Assembly: GCA_031268215.1 (NCBI GenBank)
Contig: JAIRXP010000110.1
Span: 1-42,551, forward strand
Source of the DNA: Bifidobacteriaceae bacterium
GTDB taxonomy: Bacteria; Actinomycetota; Actinomycetes; Actinomycetales; WQXJ01
Direction of reading: 5' to 3'
Length of the DNA stretch: 42,551 nt
Every line of letters begins with the position of its first letter. The stretch's first letter is position 1. The translations under genes were made by a program, and so were the position numbers. The notes beneath the pieces are model-generated. The model was not told where the DNA came from, did no database searches, and saw nothing but the letters and a program-made list of their open reading frames with translations. Of the stretch, positions 32,559 to 41,771 are shown one piece after another.

Positions 32559-33588
32559 ATGGGTGATTCCTTGGGGTGTTGCGGTGTGGCGGGGTGACTT
32601 TACGGGGCGAGAGAGCCCAGGATCGGTGTTGAAAGATCACTTCCCCGATCACAAAGGACCGGTTCAATGGACACCGACCTGGACTCGCTCGCCACCACAC
32701 TTTACGTCACCATCGACGATCTGTTGATTGCCCACCCCGAACAACTCCCGCCGCGACCTAGAGTCGGCATCGCGCCGAAGACCACTGACAGTGAGATCAT
32801 CACTCTGGCGGTCCTCCAAGTGGTGCTGGGTTATCACAGCGAACGGCGTTGGGTCAGGTATGTGAAACGGCATCTGGTCTGCTATTTCCCGCGTGTGCCT
32901 AACCAGCCGGGTTACAACAAACGACTGCGGGCGTTAGCGTCGACGCTGGTATGGGTTTCATCCGTCCTGGCCCGCTCGACCGACCAGTGGGCGGACGGGG
33001 TGTGGGTGGCGGACTCCACCCCAGTCGAGTGCGGCCGGTCCCGGGAGACAGCGAAACGCTCCGAGTTGGCCGGGTGGGCTGAGTACGGGTACTGCGCCTC
33101 CCACAGCCGCTACTTCTGGGGGTTGCGTCTGCACCTAGTCGCCACTTTGGGAGGACTCGTCGTTGGGTGGGTGTTGTCCGGCGCGAAAGCCGACGAACGT
33201 GAAGCGTTGACCGCGATCATGTCCGCCCTGGAGCGTCGGCCCGGCCAGGTCGTGATCACAGATAAGAATTACCACGGCAAACAGTTCGAGGCCGCATTAG
33301 CCGAAGAGGGGATCGTGTTGTTGCGTAAGGCCCGCAAGGGCGAGAAACCCAGACCTGGCGCTAGGTTCTTCAAACCATTACGCCAGGTCATCGAGTCAAT
33401 CAACGCGACTTTCAAAGCGCAACTCAGTTTGGAGTTGCACGGCGGCAAAACCATCCAAGGCGTCTGCGCGAGAGTCGCCCAACGAGTCCTCGCGCTCAAC
33501 GCTGTCATCTGGTTCAACGAACGAATCGGCGCACCCGTGCTCCGTTCCCTGACCGCCTACGACCACTAAACCCCTTGGAATCACGCAT
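32559..33588 (+). mobile_element. IS982-family insertion sequence, 1030 bp
   Basis: Terminal inverted repeats: left ATGGGTGATTCCTTGGGGT; right end, reverse complement, ATGCGTGATTCCAAGGGGT (3 mismatches in 19). It is flanked by a 4-bp direct repeat CTAG (32555-32558 and 33589-33592). The single gene inside is an IS982-type transposase. Both ends and the transposase look intact, so the insertion is probably recent. Confidence 0.92.
32667..33569 (+). CDS. IS982-family transposase
   Basis: 300 aa, full length for actinobacterial IS982 transposases. Conserved stretches include PRVGIAPKTTDSEIITLAVLQ, VWVADSTPVECGRSRET (a catalytic Asp), SGAKADERE, VITDKNYHGKQFE (Asp), FKPLRQVIESINATFK with the catalytic Glu, and the C-terminal RVLALNAVIWFNERIG. 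It is a DDE-type enzyme that would cut and join the element's ends. No frameshift or stop interrupts it, so the element may still be mobile. It is oriented the same way as the gene it disrupts. Confidence 0.95.
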   Translation: MDTDLDSLATTLYVTIDDLLIAHPEQLPPRPRVGIAPKTTDSEIITLAVLQVVLGYHSERRWVRYVKRHLVCYFPRVPNQPGYNKRLRALASTLVWVSSVLARSTDQWADGVWVADSTPVECGRSRETAKRSELAGWAEYGYCASHSRYFWGLRLHLVATLGGLVVGWVLSGAKADEREALTAIMSALERRPGQVVITDKNYHGKQFEAALAEEGIVLLRKARKGEKPRPGARFFKPLRQVIESINATFKAQLSLELHGGKTIQGVCARVAQRVLALNAVIWFNERIGAPVLRSLTAYDH

Positions 33589-34403
33589 CTAGTCATGGCT
33601 TACCCAGTTGGCTATCTCCTTTACTTGGCGTTTCACACCTACCGGCCCTTGTCGTCATCGGAGATGAAACCAGCCGGCCTCCAGAATTTCGCATGGCTGA
33701 TAACAGACGAATCGACCAACAGATCCTTGGCCGTCACCCTGAAGTTCACCGTCGCGTCAGTGACCATAGAAATGGTGGTTGGCACGGTCTGCGCGGTGCT
33801 GCTGGCGCAATTCATGCTGGCCGTCAAAGGCCGGTTGGGCCGGATCTATTCGCGGGTCCTGGGGTCCGCGTACATCCTTCCTTTCGCGGTACCAGCTATC
33901 GCTGGGGCGTTCGCCTGGAAGATGGTGCTTGATGCGCAATTCGGCCCCCTCAACGCGATGCTGGACCGCCACACGCCCTGGCTGGTAGACTACGCCCTGG
34001 CGGCGGTGGTGGTGATCGACGCCTGGAAGATGACGCCGTTCGTAATCTTCGTGGTGCTGGCGGCCGTTTTGTCCATCGAACCGACGCAGTATGAAGCGGC
34101 CGAACTGGATGGAGCGGGCGCTTGGCGCCGCTTTACGCACATCACCTTGCCATCAATCCTGCCGGTCGTGACTATCACGGCCGCATTCCGGGCTGTTGAC
34201 GCCTTCACCAAGGTGTTCGACACCGTCTTCGCGACCACCGGTGGCGGCCCTGGCAGCGACACCAGGATGCTGCCACTGATGATTTGGCGGACCGCCATCA
34301 CCAACCTGGATTTCGGTCATGCCGCTGCCCAGGCCATTGAGGCCCTGCTTATATCACTGGTGTTCGGTGTGGCTCTCCTCATAAATCAGCGGAGGGGACG
34401 TTC

Positions 34404-35240
34404 ATGAAACTGACCCGACAAGGCCGTAAACGCGTCTTCACCGTGGCGAACGGTGTCATCTTGACTGTGGTTGCTCTGCTGATGGCGCTGCCCTTAGTTT
34501 GGATGGCGCTCACATCCCTGAAGGCGGACCCGGACATCTTCAGCGCCACGCCGCTGGCGGCGCCGGAATCTCTGACTTTGGAGCACTACGAAGTGCTGTT
34601 CTCCAAATTCCACTTCGGCCAGGCGAGCATCAATTCTGTGCTGATCGCCGCCGCCACGACTCTGATCAGCGTTCTTCTGGGTGGCCTGGCCGCGTACGGA
34701 TTCGCCCGGTATCCATGGCGGGGAGCCGGGATCGCTATCGCCTTCTTGATGGTCGCGCGGATGGTGACCCCCGCGTCCTTGGTGGTGCCGCTATATGCCA
34801 TCATGAGGACCCTTGGCCTATTGAACTCGGTCACTTCTGTCGTCGTCGGTGTTACCGCATTGAATTTGCCGTTCGTAGTCTGGATTCTGCGGCCGTTCTT
34901 TGAGAGCGTACCGGTAGAAGTGGAAGAAGCCGGTGAACTCGATGGTTTGACTCCATTGAAGGTGTTCTTCAGGATTGTCCTGCCGTTGGCGAAGCCGGGG
35001 ATCATGACCGCCGTCTTATACAGCTTCCTGGCGGGCTGGACAGATCTCCTGTTCCCCATGACTTTCGTTACCGCTCCTGATGCTATGCCTTTGACCTCGG
35101 CCCTTCTTCAAATGCAGACCGGCTACAAGATCTATTGGGGCGAGGTGATGGCTGGCGGCATCTATTTGACCGTGCCGGCCCTGATTATCTGCTTCGCCTT
35201 GCAGAAGCATTTGGTCAAGGGCCTGCGCGCCGGATTCTGA
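34404..35240 (+). CDS. ABC sugar transporter permease (MalG type)
   Basis: 278 aa, ATG overlapping the previous stop (ATGA) and preceded by GGAGGGG. Six TM helices fit the MalG family: an N-terminal helix (FTVANGVILTVVALLMALPLVWMALTSL), then helices around bases 34640, 34730, 34840, 34980 and 35150. The EAA loop reads EVEEAGELDGLTPLKVFFRIVLPLAKPG and would contact the ATPase. The ATPase of this importer is not encoded here; a shared MsiK-type ATPase elsewhere is usual in actinobacteria. Without a functional partner permease (split by an IS) it is unlikely to work. Confidence 0.93.
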   Translation: MKLTRQGRKRVFTVANGVILTVVALLMALPLVWMALTSLKADPDIFSATPLAAPESLTLEHYEVLFSKFHFGQASINSVLIAAATTLISVLLGGLAAYGFARYPWRGAGIAIAFLMVARMVTPASLVVPLYAIMRTLGLLNSVTSVVVGVTALNLPFVVWILRPFFESVPVEVEEAGELDGLTPLKVFFRIVLPLAKPGIMTAVLYSFLAGWTDLLFPMTFVTAPDAMPLTSALLQMQTGYKIYWGEVMAGGIYLTVPALIICFALQKHLVKGLRAGF

Positions 35241-35259
35241 ATGAACGGAGAGAAATAAG

Positions 35260-36666
35260 ATGGAGGAATTCATCGCCTATCCTGAATTGGCGGACGTGAA
35301 ATGGGGTACGGCCAGCGCGGCGTACCAGATTGAGGGCGCGGTCGGAGCCGATTCCCGTAGCCCTTCCATTTGGGACACTTTCGCCGCTCGTCCTGGCGCC
35401 ACCTTCCGGGGCGACACGGGCAAGAGAGCTTGCCGGGCCTACCGGCGTCCAGACCGTTCGCTTGATGCCTTGAGCGGCCTTGGCGCGCAGGTGTACCGGT
35501 TCTCAGTTTCATGGTCCCGGATTCTGCCGTCGCCGGGAGCGGCGCCCAATCGCGTTGCGCTCGGTTACTATCGGCGGCTGGTTGAGCAGCTCTTGGCGCG
35601 GGGAATTGAGCCGATCATCACGCTTTACCACTGGGACCTGCCGCAATGGCTTCAGGACCGGGGCGGCTGGACCGGCGCGGCGGCGGTGGAAGGGTTCGCC
35701 CATTTCAGCGCGGTGATCGCGGAGGCTTTGGGCGACGCCGTGAAGCGCTGGGTGACTGTGAATGAGCCGTACTGTGCCGCCTTCCATGGCCATCTGTCAG
35801 GGGTCCACGCACCCGGCCACCGCGACGAAGGCGAGGCGTTGCGGGCAGCGCTGATGTTGATAAATGGTCACGCGGCATCGGCGGCGGAAATACGGCGGGT
35901 GCGCCGCGATGCGAAAGTCGGGATAGTGCTGAACTTGTCTGACCTGGAGGCCGCCTCTGACAACCCGGAAGACGCGCGGGCCGCCCGTCATGCTGATCTG
36001 GTGGAAAACCGGCTCTTCCTCGATTTGGTGCTTCGTGGCCGTCTCCCGGACGATGCCGCTGGGTACTTTGGCGACCGCCTCACCTTCGTGAGTGACGGGC
36101 TTGACATATCCGCTTTGCGGGTGCCGCTCGACTTCATCGGGCTGAACTATTACGAACACAACGTGGTCGAAGCGGCGCCGGACGGCCTAGACCCAGTCCT
36201 GCGCGGGGCGCGGAAACTGCCGGTCACAGGGCCGAGCAGCGCCAATGGTGTAGCGATTTATCCGCCTGGCCTCAGCCGGACTTTGTTACGGCTGGCGGAG
36301 ATGGAACCGGAATTGCCAATCTGGGTGACTGAAAACGGGATCGGCCTGGCGGACTACATAGGTCCTGACGGGGATTGCCGCGACTACGAACGGGTGAATT
36401 ACCTGCGGGACCATATCGCGGCGTTAGCTCGGGCGCGTTCCATGGGTGCCAGATTGGAGGGCTACTTGCATTGGTCCTTGATGGACAGCTTTGAATGGGC
36501 CAGCGGATACCAATTGCGTTATGGCCTATTCTACACGGATTACGCTACAGGTGAGTTGAAGCCAAAAGCCAGCGCGGCGTGGTACGCGGCCTATATTCGC
36601 GGCCAGCGCCGCCTCAGCGGGCCAAGAAAGGGCAGCTGGCGGGAGAAAGGAGCGGACCATGGATGA
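35260..36666 (+). CDS. GH1 beta-glucosidase
   Basis: 468 aa; GGAGAGAAATAAG precedes the ATG. The GH1 barrel is complete: WGTASAAYQIEGAVGADSRSPSIWDTF near the N-terminus, TLYHWDLPQWLQDRGGW, the acid/base E169 in VTVNEPYCAAFHGHLSG, the nucleophile E358 in VTENGIGLAD, and HWSLMDSFEWASGYQLRYGLF near the C-terminus. It should hydrolyse short beta-glucosides taken up by the adjacent transporter. No signal peptide, so it is cytoplasmic. It overlaps the GH3 gene by 8 nt. Confidence 0.95.
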   Translation: MEEFIAYPELADVKWGTASAAYQIEGAVGADSRSPSIWDTFAARPGATFRGDTGKRACRAYRRPDRSLDALSGLGAQVYRFSVSWSRILPSPGAAPNRVALGYYRRLVEQLLARGIEPIITLYHWDLPQWLQDRGGWTGAAAVEGFAHFSAVIAEALGDAVKRWVTVNEPYCAAFHGHLSGVHAPGHRDEGEALRAALMLINGHAASAAEIRRVRRDAKVGIVLNLSDLEAASDNPEDARAARHADLVENRLFLDLVLRGRLPDDAAGYFGDRLTFVSDGLDISALRVPLDFIGLNYYEHNVVEAAPDGLDPVLRGARKLPVTGPSSANGVAIYPPGLSRTLLRLAEMEPELPIWVTENGIGLADYIGPDGDCRDYERVNYLRDHIAALARARSMGARLEGYLHWSLMDSFEWASGYQLRYGLFYTDYATGELKPKASAAWYAAYIRGQRRLSGPRKGSWREKGADHG

Positions 36667-39187
36667 CCTGGCCGGCGTGGACGGGCGGTTAGAGGCGGCG
36701 ATCAACCAAGCTTTGGCACGCATGACGTTGGAAGACAAAGCAGCGCTTTGTTCGGGCGCGGACACCTGGCGTACTCAAGCCATGCCGGGAATTGGGCTTC
36801 GCGCCATCGTATTCTCAGATGGTCCGGCTGGGATAAGGCGAACTCCGGCTTGTGCCCAGTTTGAGGAATCTGTCCGCGAGCGGGAAGCCGCGGTGGCTTT
36901 CCCAAATCCCTCGGCCGTGGCCGCCACTTGGGACCGTGCCTTGGCGGAACGGTTTGGGCGAGCCTTGGGCGGTGAGGCCCGCCGGGCGGGAGTTGACGTG
37001 GTCTTGGCGCCAACCGCTAACCTGCAACGGACGCCCCTTGGGGGCCGTCACTTTGAGTTCTGCTCCGAGGATCCCGTACTGACTGGGGATGTGGCTGTAG
37101 CGGGAATCCGCGGCATTCAGTCGACCGGAGTGGCCGCTTGCGTCAAGCATTTCGCTGCCAATGAGTCGGAGACCGGCCGTACGGAATACACTGCGCGGCT
37201 TGACCAGCGGACCGCCCGGGAGGCGTACCTCGCACCGTTCGAACGTTCGATCCATGATGGCCCCGCATGGGTTTTGATGACTGCGTACAACGGGATGGAA
37301 GTGGATGGCGTGGCGGAGCAGACGGTCGCGCATCCGTGGCTGCTGACTGAGGTCCTTCGTGACGAGTGGGGTTTTGATGGTCTGGTCGTATCAGATTGGG
37401 CAGCGGCCACCAGGGCAGAGGCCACCGCCAAGGGCGCGACTGACCTGGTGATGCCCGGGCCTCAAACAATCTGGTCGGGCGGCCGGCTGGCGGGGCTGGT
37501 ATCTGACGGTGTGATCGCATCCGCCGTGGTGGATCAAAAGGTGCGTCACATCTTGCGGCTGGCGAGTCAGGTGGGTGCCTGGGCGCCAGGCGCCCGTCTG
37601 CGAACAGACGAGGGCGCACCGGCGGGCGAAGAAGCGAGAGGGAGGGCGCGAGCCGCGCTGGTAGCACGCGAACTGGCTGCCAGGTCGACTGTGGTCCTAG
37701 CGAACCGGCGGGGAAGAATCCCGGTCAGAACCGTCCCGCGGTCCGTTGCCTTGATTGGGCCGAACGCTGTGCGTCCGTTCTTTCAGGGAGGCGGATCGGC
37801 CCGAGTGGCGATGGCTGGAGGTGTGGCGCTGGTGGATGATCTGCGATCACTGTGGCCGGAGGCGGTATTCACGGCCGTCGAAGGCGCTCCGTCGCGGCGA
37901 AATCCGCCCCGAGTGCCGGCGGCGGATCTGCGGGACTTGGATGGGAATCCGGGCGCTGTCTCGCTTGATTTCCTGGACGCGGCGGGCAGCCCGATTAGAC
38001 CCCGCGTTTCGCGCCGGTGGGCGGGCGAAATCTGGGGGATACCCACTGAAGTTGCCGCGATCCGGCTGCGCGCTTCGATCGAACTGTCCGGGCCTGGCCG
38101 CCATTGGTTGGGGGTCTCAGCGGTGGGACGCCATGCGGCATCGATAGATGGCCAGGCTGTTTCCGCGTCGGAGAGCCCAGCGGGGGAAGAGGTGGTCTTG
38201 GACTCAAGCGCCAACGATCCGCCGGCCGCCGGGATGGTGGTTGAGGCCGGCCAATCCCGTCGCGTGACCTTTGACGTGACGGCGCAAAACGTGGATGCGG
38301 GCGGGTTGGGCGTGTTCGCCCGCATCGGATTGCATCATGAGATCCCGTCCCCAGCCGGGCCGGAGGCGATCCGCCAAGCCGTCGAGGCGGCTGAGGCGGC
38401 TGACCTGGCGATAGTTGTTGTGGGTACCAATGAGGAGGTTGAATCTGAGGGGTGGGATAGGTCCAGCTTGGACTTGCCCGGCCAGCAGGACGCACTGGTC
38501 CAGGCGGTGCTGGCGAAGCGGCCCGAAGCGATCATCGTTGTCAACGCGGGAGCCCCGGTGAAGCTGCCGTGGCTGGGCTTGGCCCAGACGGTCTTGTGGG
38601 CATGGTTACCGGGCGAAGAATTCGGCGGGGCGTTAGCGGATGTACTGGGCGGCGCAACCGAACCTGCCGGCCGCTTGCCTTGGACATTGCCGCCGGCCAA
38701 TGGCACGGTGATCGCGCCTTCGGTCACGCCGGATGCGCTTGGTGTCCTCCCTTATACCGAGGGTCGCGAGATCGGGTATCGGGCTTGGTTGAGCCGGGGG
38801 TTGAGCCCGGCGCTGCCCTTTGGCCACGGATTGGGCTGGACCGATTGGGAATATGAATCTGCCAGTGTCACATCTTCGCTGGTGGACGATGCCGTCGCGG
38901 TGGCTTGTTCTGTTCGTAACGTTGGTGAGCGGGCCGGCCGGGAAGTGGTTCAGATCTATGTTGAACCGCCGGCGGGCGGTAATGGCCGGCCGGTGCGGTG
39001 GCTGGGCGGGTTTGATGGTGTTGAAGCCGGCCCAGGCCAGGCCGCCCAGGTTGTGATCCACTTGCGGAGGCGTGTGTTCGAGACCTGGGCGGGCGCCGCC
39101 GGCTGGCGCTTGGAACCGGGCAACTACCGGCTGCTAATTGGCCGAAGTGTCGGTGACATCCGTCTTCGCCTGTCGGTGCGCCTGTAG
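36659..39187 (+). CDS. GH3 beta-glucosidase with PA14-like insert
   Basis: 842 aa; AAAGGAGCGGACC precedes the ATG, which overlaps the GH1 stop. GH3 N-terminal barrel: FSDGPAGIRR, CVKHFAANESETGR, and the nucleophile D246 in GLVVSDWAA. The C-terminal sandwich has the acid/base region VGTNEEVESEGWDRSSLDLPG (Glu near residue 597). Between them lies a PA14-like insert (about residues 420-560), and a fibronectin-type-III-like domain ends the protein. No signal peptide, hence cytoplasmic. It probably releases glucose from cello-oligosaccharides or related beta-glucosides together with the GH1. Confidence 0.95.
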   Translation: MDDLAGVDGRLEAAINQALARMTLEDKAALCSGADTWRTQAMPGIGLRAIVFSDGPAGIRRTPACAQFEESVREREAAVAFPNPSAVAATWDRALAERFGRALGGEARRAGVDVVLAPTANLQRTPLGGRHFEFCSEDPVLTGDVAVAGIRGIQSTGVAACVKHFAANESETGRTEYTARLDQRTAREAYLAPFERSIHDGPAWVLMTAYNGMEVDGVAEQTVAHPWLLTEVLRDEWGFDGLVVSDWAAATRAEATAKGATDLVMPGPQTIWSGGRLAGLVSDGVIASAVVDQKVRHILRLASQVGAWAPGARLRTDEGAPAGEEARGRARAALVARELAARSTVVLANRRGRIPVRTVPRSVALIGPNAVRPFFQGGGSARVAMAGGVALVDDLRSLWPEAVFTAVEGAPSRRNPPRVPAADLRDLDGNPGAVSLDFLDAAGSPIRPRVSRRWAGEIWGIPTEVAAIRLRASIELSGPGRHWLGVSAVGRHAASIDGQAVSASESPAGEEVVLDSSANDPPAAGMVVEAGQSRRVTFDVTAQNVDAGGLGVFARIGLHHEIPSPAGPEAIRQAVEAAEAADLAIVVVGTNEEVESEGWDRSSLDLPGQQDALVQAVLAKRPEAIIVVNAGAPVKLPWLGLAQTVLWAWLPGEEFGGALADVLGGATEPAGRLPWTLPPANGTVIAPSVTPDALGVLPYTEGREIGYRAWLSRGLSPALPFGHGLGWTDWEYESASVTSSLVDDAVAVACSVRNVGERAGREVVQIYVEPPAGGNGRPVRWLGGFDGVEAGPGQAAQVVIHLRRRVFETWAGAAGWRLEPGNYRLLIGRSVGDIRLRLSVRL

Positions 39188-39192
39188 CGGCA

Positions 39193-39209
39193 CCGGCGCG
39201 TTCCGCCGG
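39193..39209. terminator. Small hairpin between convergent genes
   Basis: CCGGCG and CGCCGG enclose CGTTC, 5 bases past the GH3 stop. The stem is short and there is no T-tract. Confidence 0.35.
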
Positions 39210-39298
39210 CGCTCAATATCTCCTGACCGTGCGACCACGAACCTGTCCCCAAGAGACGGCCGTCCGGGGGTCAAGTCAACGCGCCACCCGGATGCGAC

Positions 39299-41308
39299 TC
39301 AGAACCGTGAAGCGATGTCCCAAGCGATGGAGGCGACTGATCGGCGAGGCTGGGTGGCCTTAGACGGGTTGAAACGTTCGAGCAGTGGGCCAACATCAGT
39401 TTGAGGGCCGGTAGCGATAGCGGCTGGATCATGCAGGCTCCCCGTCTGGGCCGAAGCGTTGGTGGCGATTGTCCGGAGTGTGCTGGTGTAGGCGGTCTCG
39501 TCGCGGGCACGCGAAAGATGCAAGCATGGCAACCCTTCAGGGGTGAAGGTCAGAGCTACAGGGTAGGCGAACATGTCGCGGGGGAGTATGTCCTCATCAA
39601 GGCTCAGCGCCGACCAAAGCACGGTGATTCGCCGGTTCAACTCGTCCTTCGTGACCGGCGGGAAGATGAACACCGTCTTGCTGAGGTAACCGCGCTGCCG
39701 AATCTGGGCGATCTCCCACATCAGTGCCGGGGAGCGGCCGGTGACCACCGCCAGGAGGCTCGCTTCGGCGCTCCGCTGGTCAACCGCGTCCTGCCATTGG
39801 TCGTCCGCGAAGTAGTCGCGTGCCGCGCCCAAGGGTTGGAGGACGGCGCCCGGCTGTCCCAGTGTCACCACTGGTCCTATACCGGTGAGGGCTAGGGCAA
39901 TGATCTCTTCGAATCTGGCATAGCCCTCTGAGCCGACACCCTCAGCGAATCCGTCTACGGCTGTCGAGGCTCTGACTTCAAGAGAGTCGTCCTGGAATGA
40001 GCGAAGAAGCATTACCGGCGTTCGGGGGTCGGACTGGATCGCGTGGCGAACCGCGGGTCGCACCAACCTCTGTGTGAAACGCGTCACTGACCGGCCGGAG
40101 GTCATCACGGCCAAACCCATGCACGCCATCGGCAGCAAGATGACCCAGAAGATGGCACCGCCCACCAACAAGGCGCCTATGCAAGCCGCGTTGATTAGCA
40201 TGACTCCTGCGATCACGGTCAATCCCGCGATGGCTGTGCCGGTTGAAAGAACCGCCCGGGCGCCCACCGGCAGCACCAGCGGGTGAGGGCTCCGGGCGCT
40301 ACTCGTCCGGGCCCTGATCAGGTTGTAGGCGATCAGCACCACGGCCATGATGCCCGCGGTCAGCCACCAATAGGGCAGCGCGCCCAGGAGGAAACCGAAC
40401 ACCGCCGCCAGCCCGGCCAGCCGCGCCAGCCAGGACCAGGTGGCCTTCCAAGCGGTGCGCTTAACCGTGCGGGTGGCATCTACGATGCGTAAACGCTCGG
40501 AGGATGGCATGTCAACTGGCCTGGCGAACATCGCGGCGAACGTTTCTCGTGACCCCCTGTCCCGCAGGATTCCCATCAGCGCGCCGGCGATACTCGCCGT
40601 TAGCAACACCGCGGCCCCACCGATTCCTTCCATCAGCCCGAACCAACGTCCCAGAGCTTTGGGACCGAACCCAGCGTCATCGGGCACGTCTGGCACGTCA
40701 GGCAGAGCCTCGAACTGACGCGCCCAAAGGCTGGTCACCAGGTCTTTGACTGGTTTTCCATCAATGCTTGCGGATTCGGGGTCGAAACCAGATTCGGACG
40801 ACGCAAGCAGCACCGAGATGCGCAGGCGGCCTTTGGTGCCATCGAGCAGGAGCCCGGAGAAACCCTCCCGGTCCACTAGCGCCAGGCGCCGCCCGTCGCT
40901 CAGCTCTGTGGCTGGGCTGGTCTCGGTGTTAACGCAGCCGCGGGCCCAGTCCGCCGTCCGGTAGGCGATCACCCTGATCAGGAGGTCTCCCCCTGCCAGA
41001 TCGGTGAAGGCGTAATCGGCGGCTTCTCCCTGAAGCATGTTCACCCGCTGGTAGTCGCCCATGGTTCCTGGTGACGAGTAGAACGTGGCGGCGCTGACGG
41101 GCGGCCTGCTGGTGGCGTTGATTTGCAGTTCGATTTCGTTGGCCGGAAGCAGCAGTGACGTCAAGTCAAGCAGCTCGACTCGTTCGTCCGCGGCGTTCTT
41201 CGCCTCATACCCGTCGAGGGGTGACGAGCATCCGGCGAGAAGCGGGACCATCCACAGCAGGAAGGCCGCAAGGGCTACGCGTGTCCGGCGGGTCGGGGGA
41301 TTGGGCAC
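39299..41308 (-). CDS. Lipoprotein-type multi-TM protein with an unassigned alpha/beta C-terminal domain
   Basis: 669 aa from the GTG at 41308 (TTG at 41314 is the alternative). The N-terminus has a hydrophobic stretch ending in LLAGC, a lipobox with Cys near residue 27. An extracytoplasmic domain follows (about residues 30-230), then about six TM segments (230-430), and a cytoplasmic C-terminal domain (430-670). The last contains TPVMLLRSFQDDSLEVRAS, RFEEIIALALTGIGPVVTLGQPGA, PLGAARDYFADDQWQDAV and MWEIAQIRQRG, which looks like a Rossmann-type or TIR/SLOG-like sensor or effector fold. I do not recognise a named family with certainty. It stands alone between the beta-glucoside operon and the type VII-like locus. 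Confidence 0.7.
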   Translation of the reverse strand: MPNPPTRRTRVALAAFLLWMVPLLAGCSSPLDGYEAKNAADERVELLDLTSLLLPANEIELQINATSRPPVSAATFYSSPGTMGDYQRVNMLQGEAADYAFTDLAGGDLLIRVIAYRTADWARGCVNTETSPATELSDGRRLALVDREGFSGLLLDGTKGRLRISVLLASSESGFDPESASIDGKPVKDLVTSLWARQFEALPDVPDVPDDAGFGPKALGRWFGLMEGIGGAAVLLTASIAGALMGILRDRGSRETFAAMFARPVDMPSSERLRIVDATRTVKRTAWKATWSWLARLAGLAAVFGFLLGALPYWWLTAGIMAVVLIAYNLIRARTSSARSPHPLVLPVGARAVLSTGTAIAGLTVIAGVMLINAACIGALLVGGAIFWVILLPMACMGLAVMTSGRSVTRFTQRLVRPAVRHAIQSDPRTPVMLLRSFQDDSLEVRASTAVDGFAEGVGSEGYARFEEIIALALTGIGPVVTLGQPGAVLQPLGAARDYFADDQWQDAVDQRSAEASLLAVVTGRSPALMWEIAQIRQRGYLSKTVFIFPPVTKDELNRRITVLWSALSLDEDILPRDMFAYPVALTFTPEGLPCLHLSRARDETAYTSTLRTIATNASAQTGSLHDPAAIATGPQTDVGPLLERFNPSKATQPRRSVASIAWDIASRF

Positions 41309-41314
41309 GGACAA

Positions 41315-41320
41315 ATTCTA
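41315..41320 (-). promoter_or_regulatory. -10 TAGAAT of a putative leaderless promoter
   Basis: On the minus strand TAGAAT is followed by 6 nt and the GTG at 41308. The spacing makes the GTG the likely first transcribed base and favours it over the TTG. Confidence 0.5.
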
Positions 41321-41568
41321 TGGCCTGGTCCAGCGCCCTCCGCGCCTGTCGAGGCTTCAAGCCCAACCGATTGACCTAGACAATGAGTCAACTCGCCCTG
41401 TCTGCCGGTTGCGGAGGCGCCCGGTTGTGGGGTAACTTAAGAAGTGCCCACATAGCTCGCCGGTACCACCAGGAAAGTGAGTTCGGGTGGCGGGCCCGCA
41501 AGGCCTGTGACAACTTCAATAGAAGCCAGTCCAAGGGTTGTAGTGTCCTAACAAGGGTGTTTGGTCCC

Positions 41569-41628
41569 GGCTTAGCGGTACTGGTGGTACAGACCGGGCG
41601 CCGGGCGTGTTGGCGGCGCCACTAAGCC
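41569..41628 (+). promoter_or_regulatory. Structured leader candidate before the type VII-like genes
   Basis: GGCTTAG (41569-41575) and CTAAGCC (41622-41628) enclose about 46 nt of GC-rich, self-complementary sequence, 22 bases before the first small frame. The region 41315-41650 contains no gene that I can support. Confidence 0.3.
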
Positions 41629-41650
41629 CTGAAAGGAACCCTACGATCCG

Positions 41651-41752
41651 ATGATCACCAGCAAGACTCCAGTAATGAGCGCGAACCCCGCACTCCAGCC
41701 AGCCCCGGCCAGTTTCACGGCCGCTGCCCATCAACAGTTCCAACAGTTCTGA
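41651..41752 (+). CDS. Possible 33-aa small protein
   Basis: A short frame, MITSKTPVMSANPALQPAPA... ending QQFQQF, with GAAAGGAA 12 nt upstream and its stop 19 nt before the next gene's ATG. It is Ala/Gln/Pro-rich and has no recognisable motif. It might be a leader or a small secreted partner of the WXG protein, or a chance frame. Confidence 0.3.
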   Translation: MITSKTPVMSANPALQPAPASFTAAAHQQFQQF

Positions 41753-41771
41753 GAAGAAAGGAAGTCCAACT

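Larger units (their letters stand above)
32270..34407 (+). pseudogene. ABC sugar permease (MalF type) split by an insertion sequence
   Basis: The ATG at 32270 overlaps the binding-protein stop (ATGA). A long Pro/Arg/Gly-rich N-terminus is followed by the start of TM1 (TGLAFAAPAVAFVGL), cut at base 32558. It resumes at 33593 with VMAYPVGYLLYLAFHTYRPL and runs to the stop at 34407, including the permease loop EAAELDGAGAWRRFTHITLPS. Removing 1034 bases (element plus one CTAG) joins CTA|G to TC and restores one frame of 367 aa. As it stands the gene cannot make an intact protein; a fragment could start at ATG 33595, but it would lack most of TM1. Uptake by this transporter is probably lost. Confidence 0.93.

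Noticed and set aside
32555..33592. CTAG as part of the IS inverted repeat rather than a target duplication
   Set aside because: CTAG is palindromic so either reading is possible, but removing both copies would break the permease frame, whereas removing one restores it.
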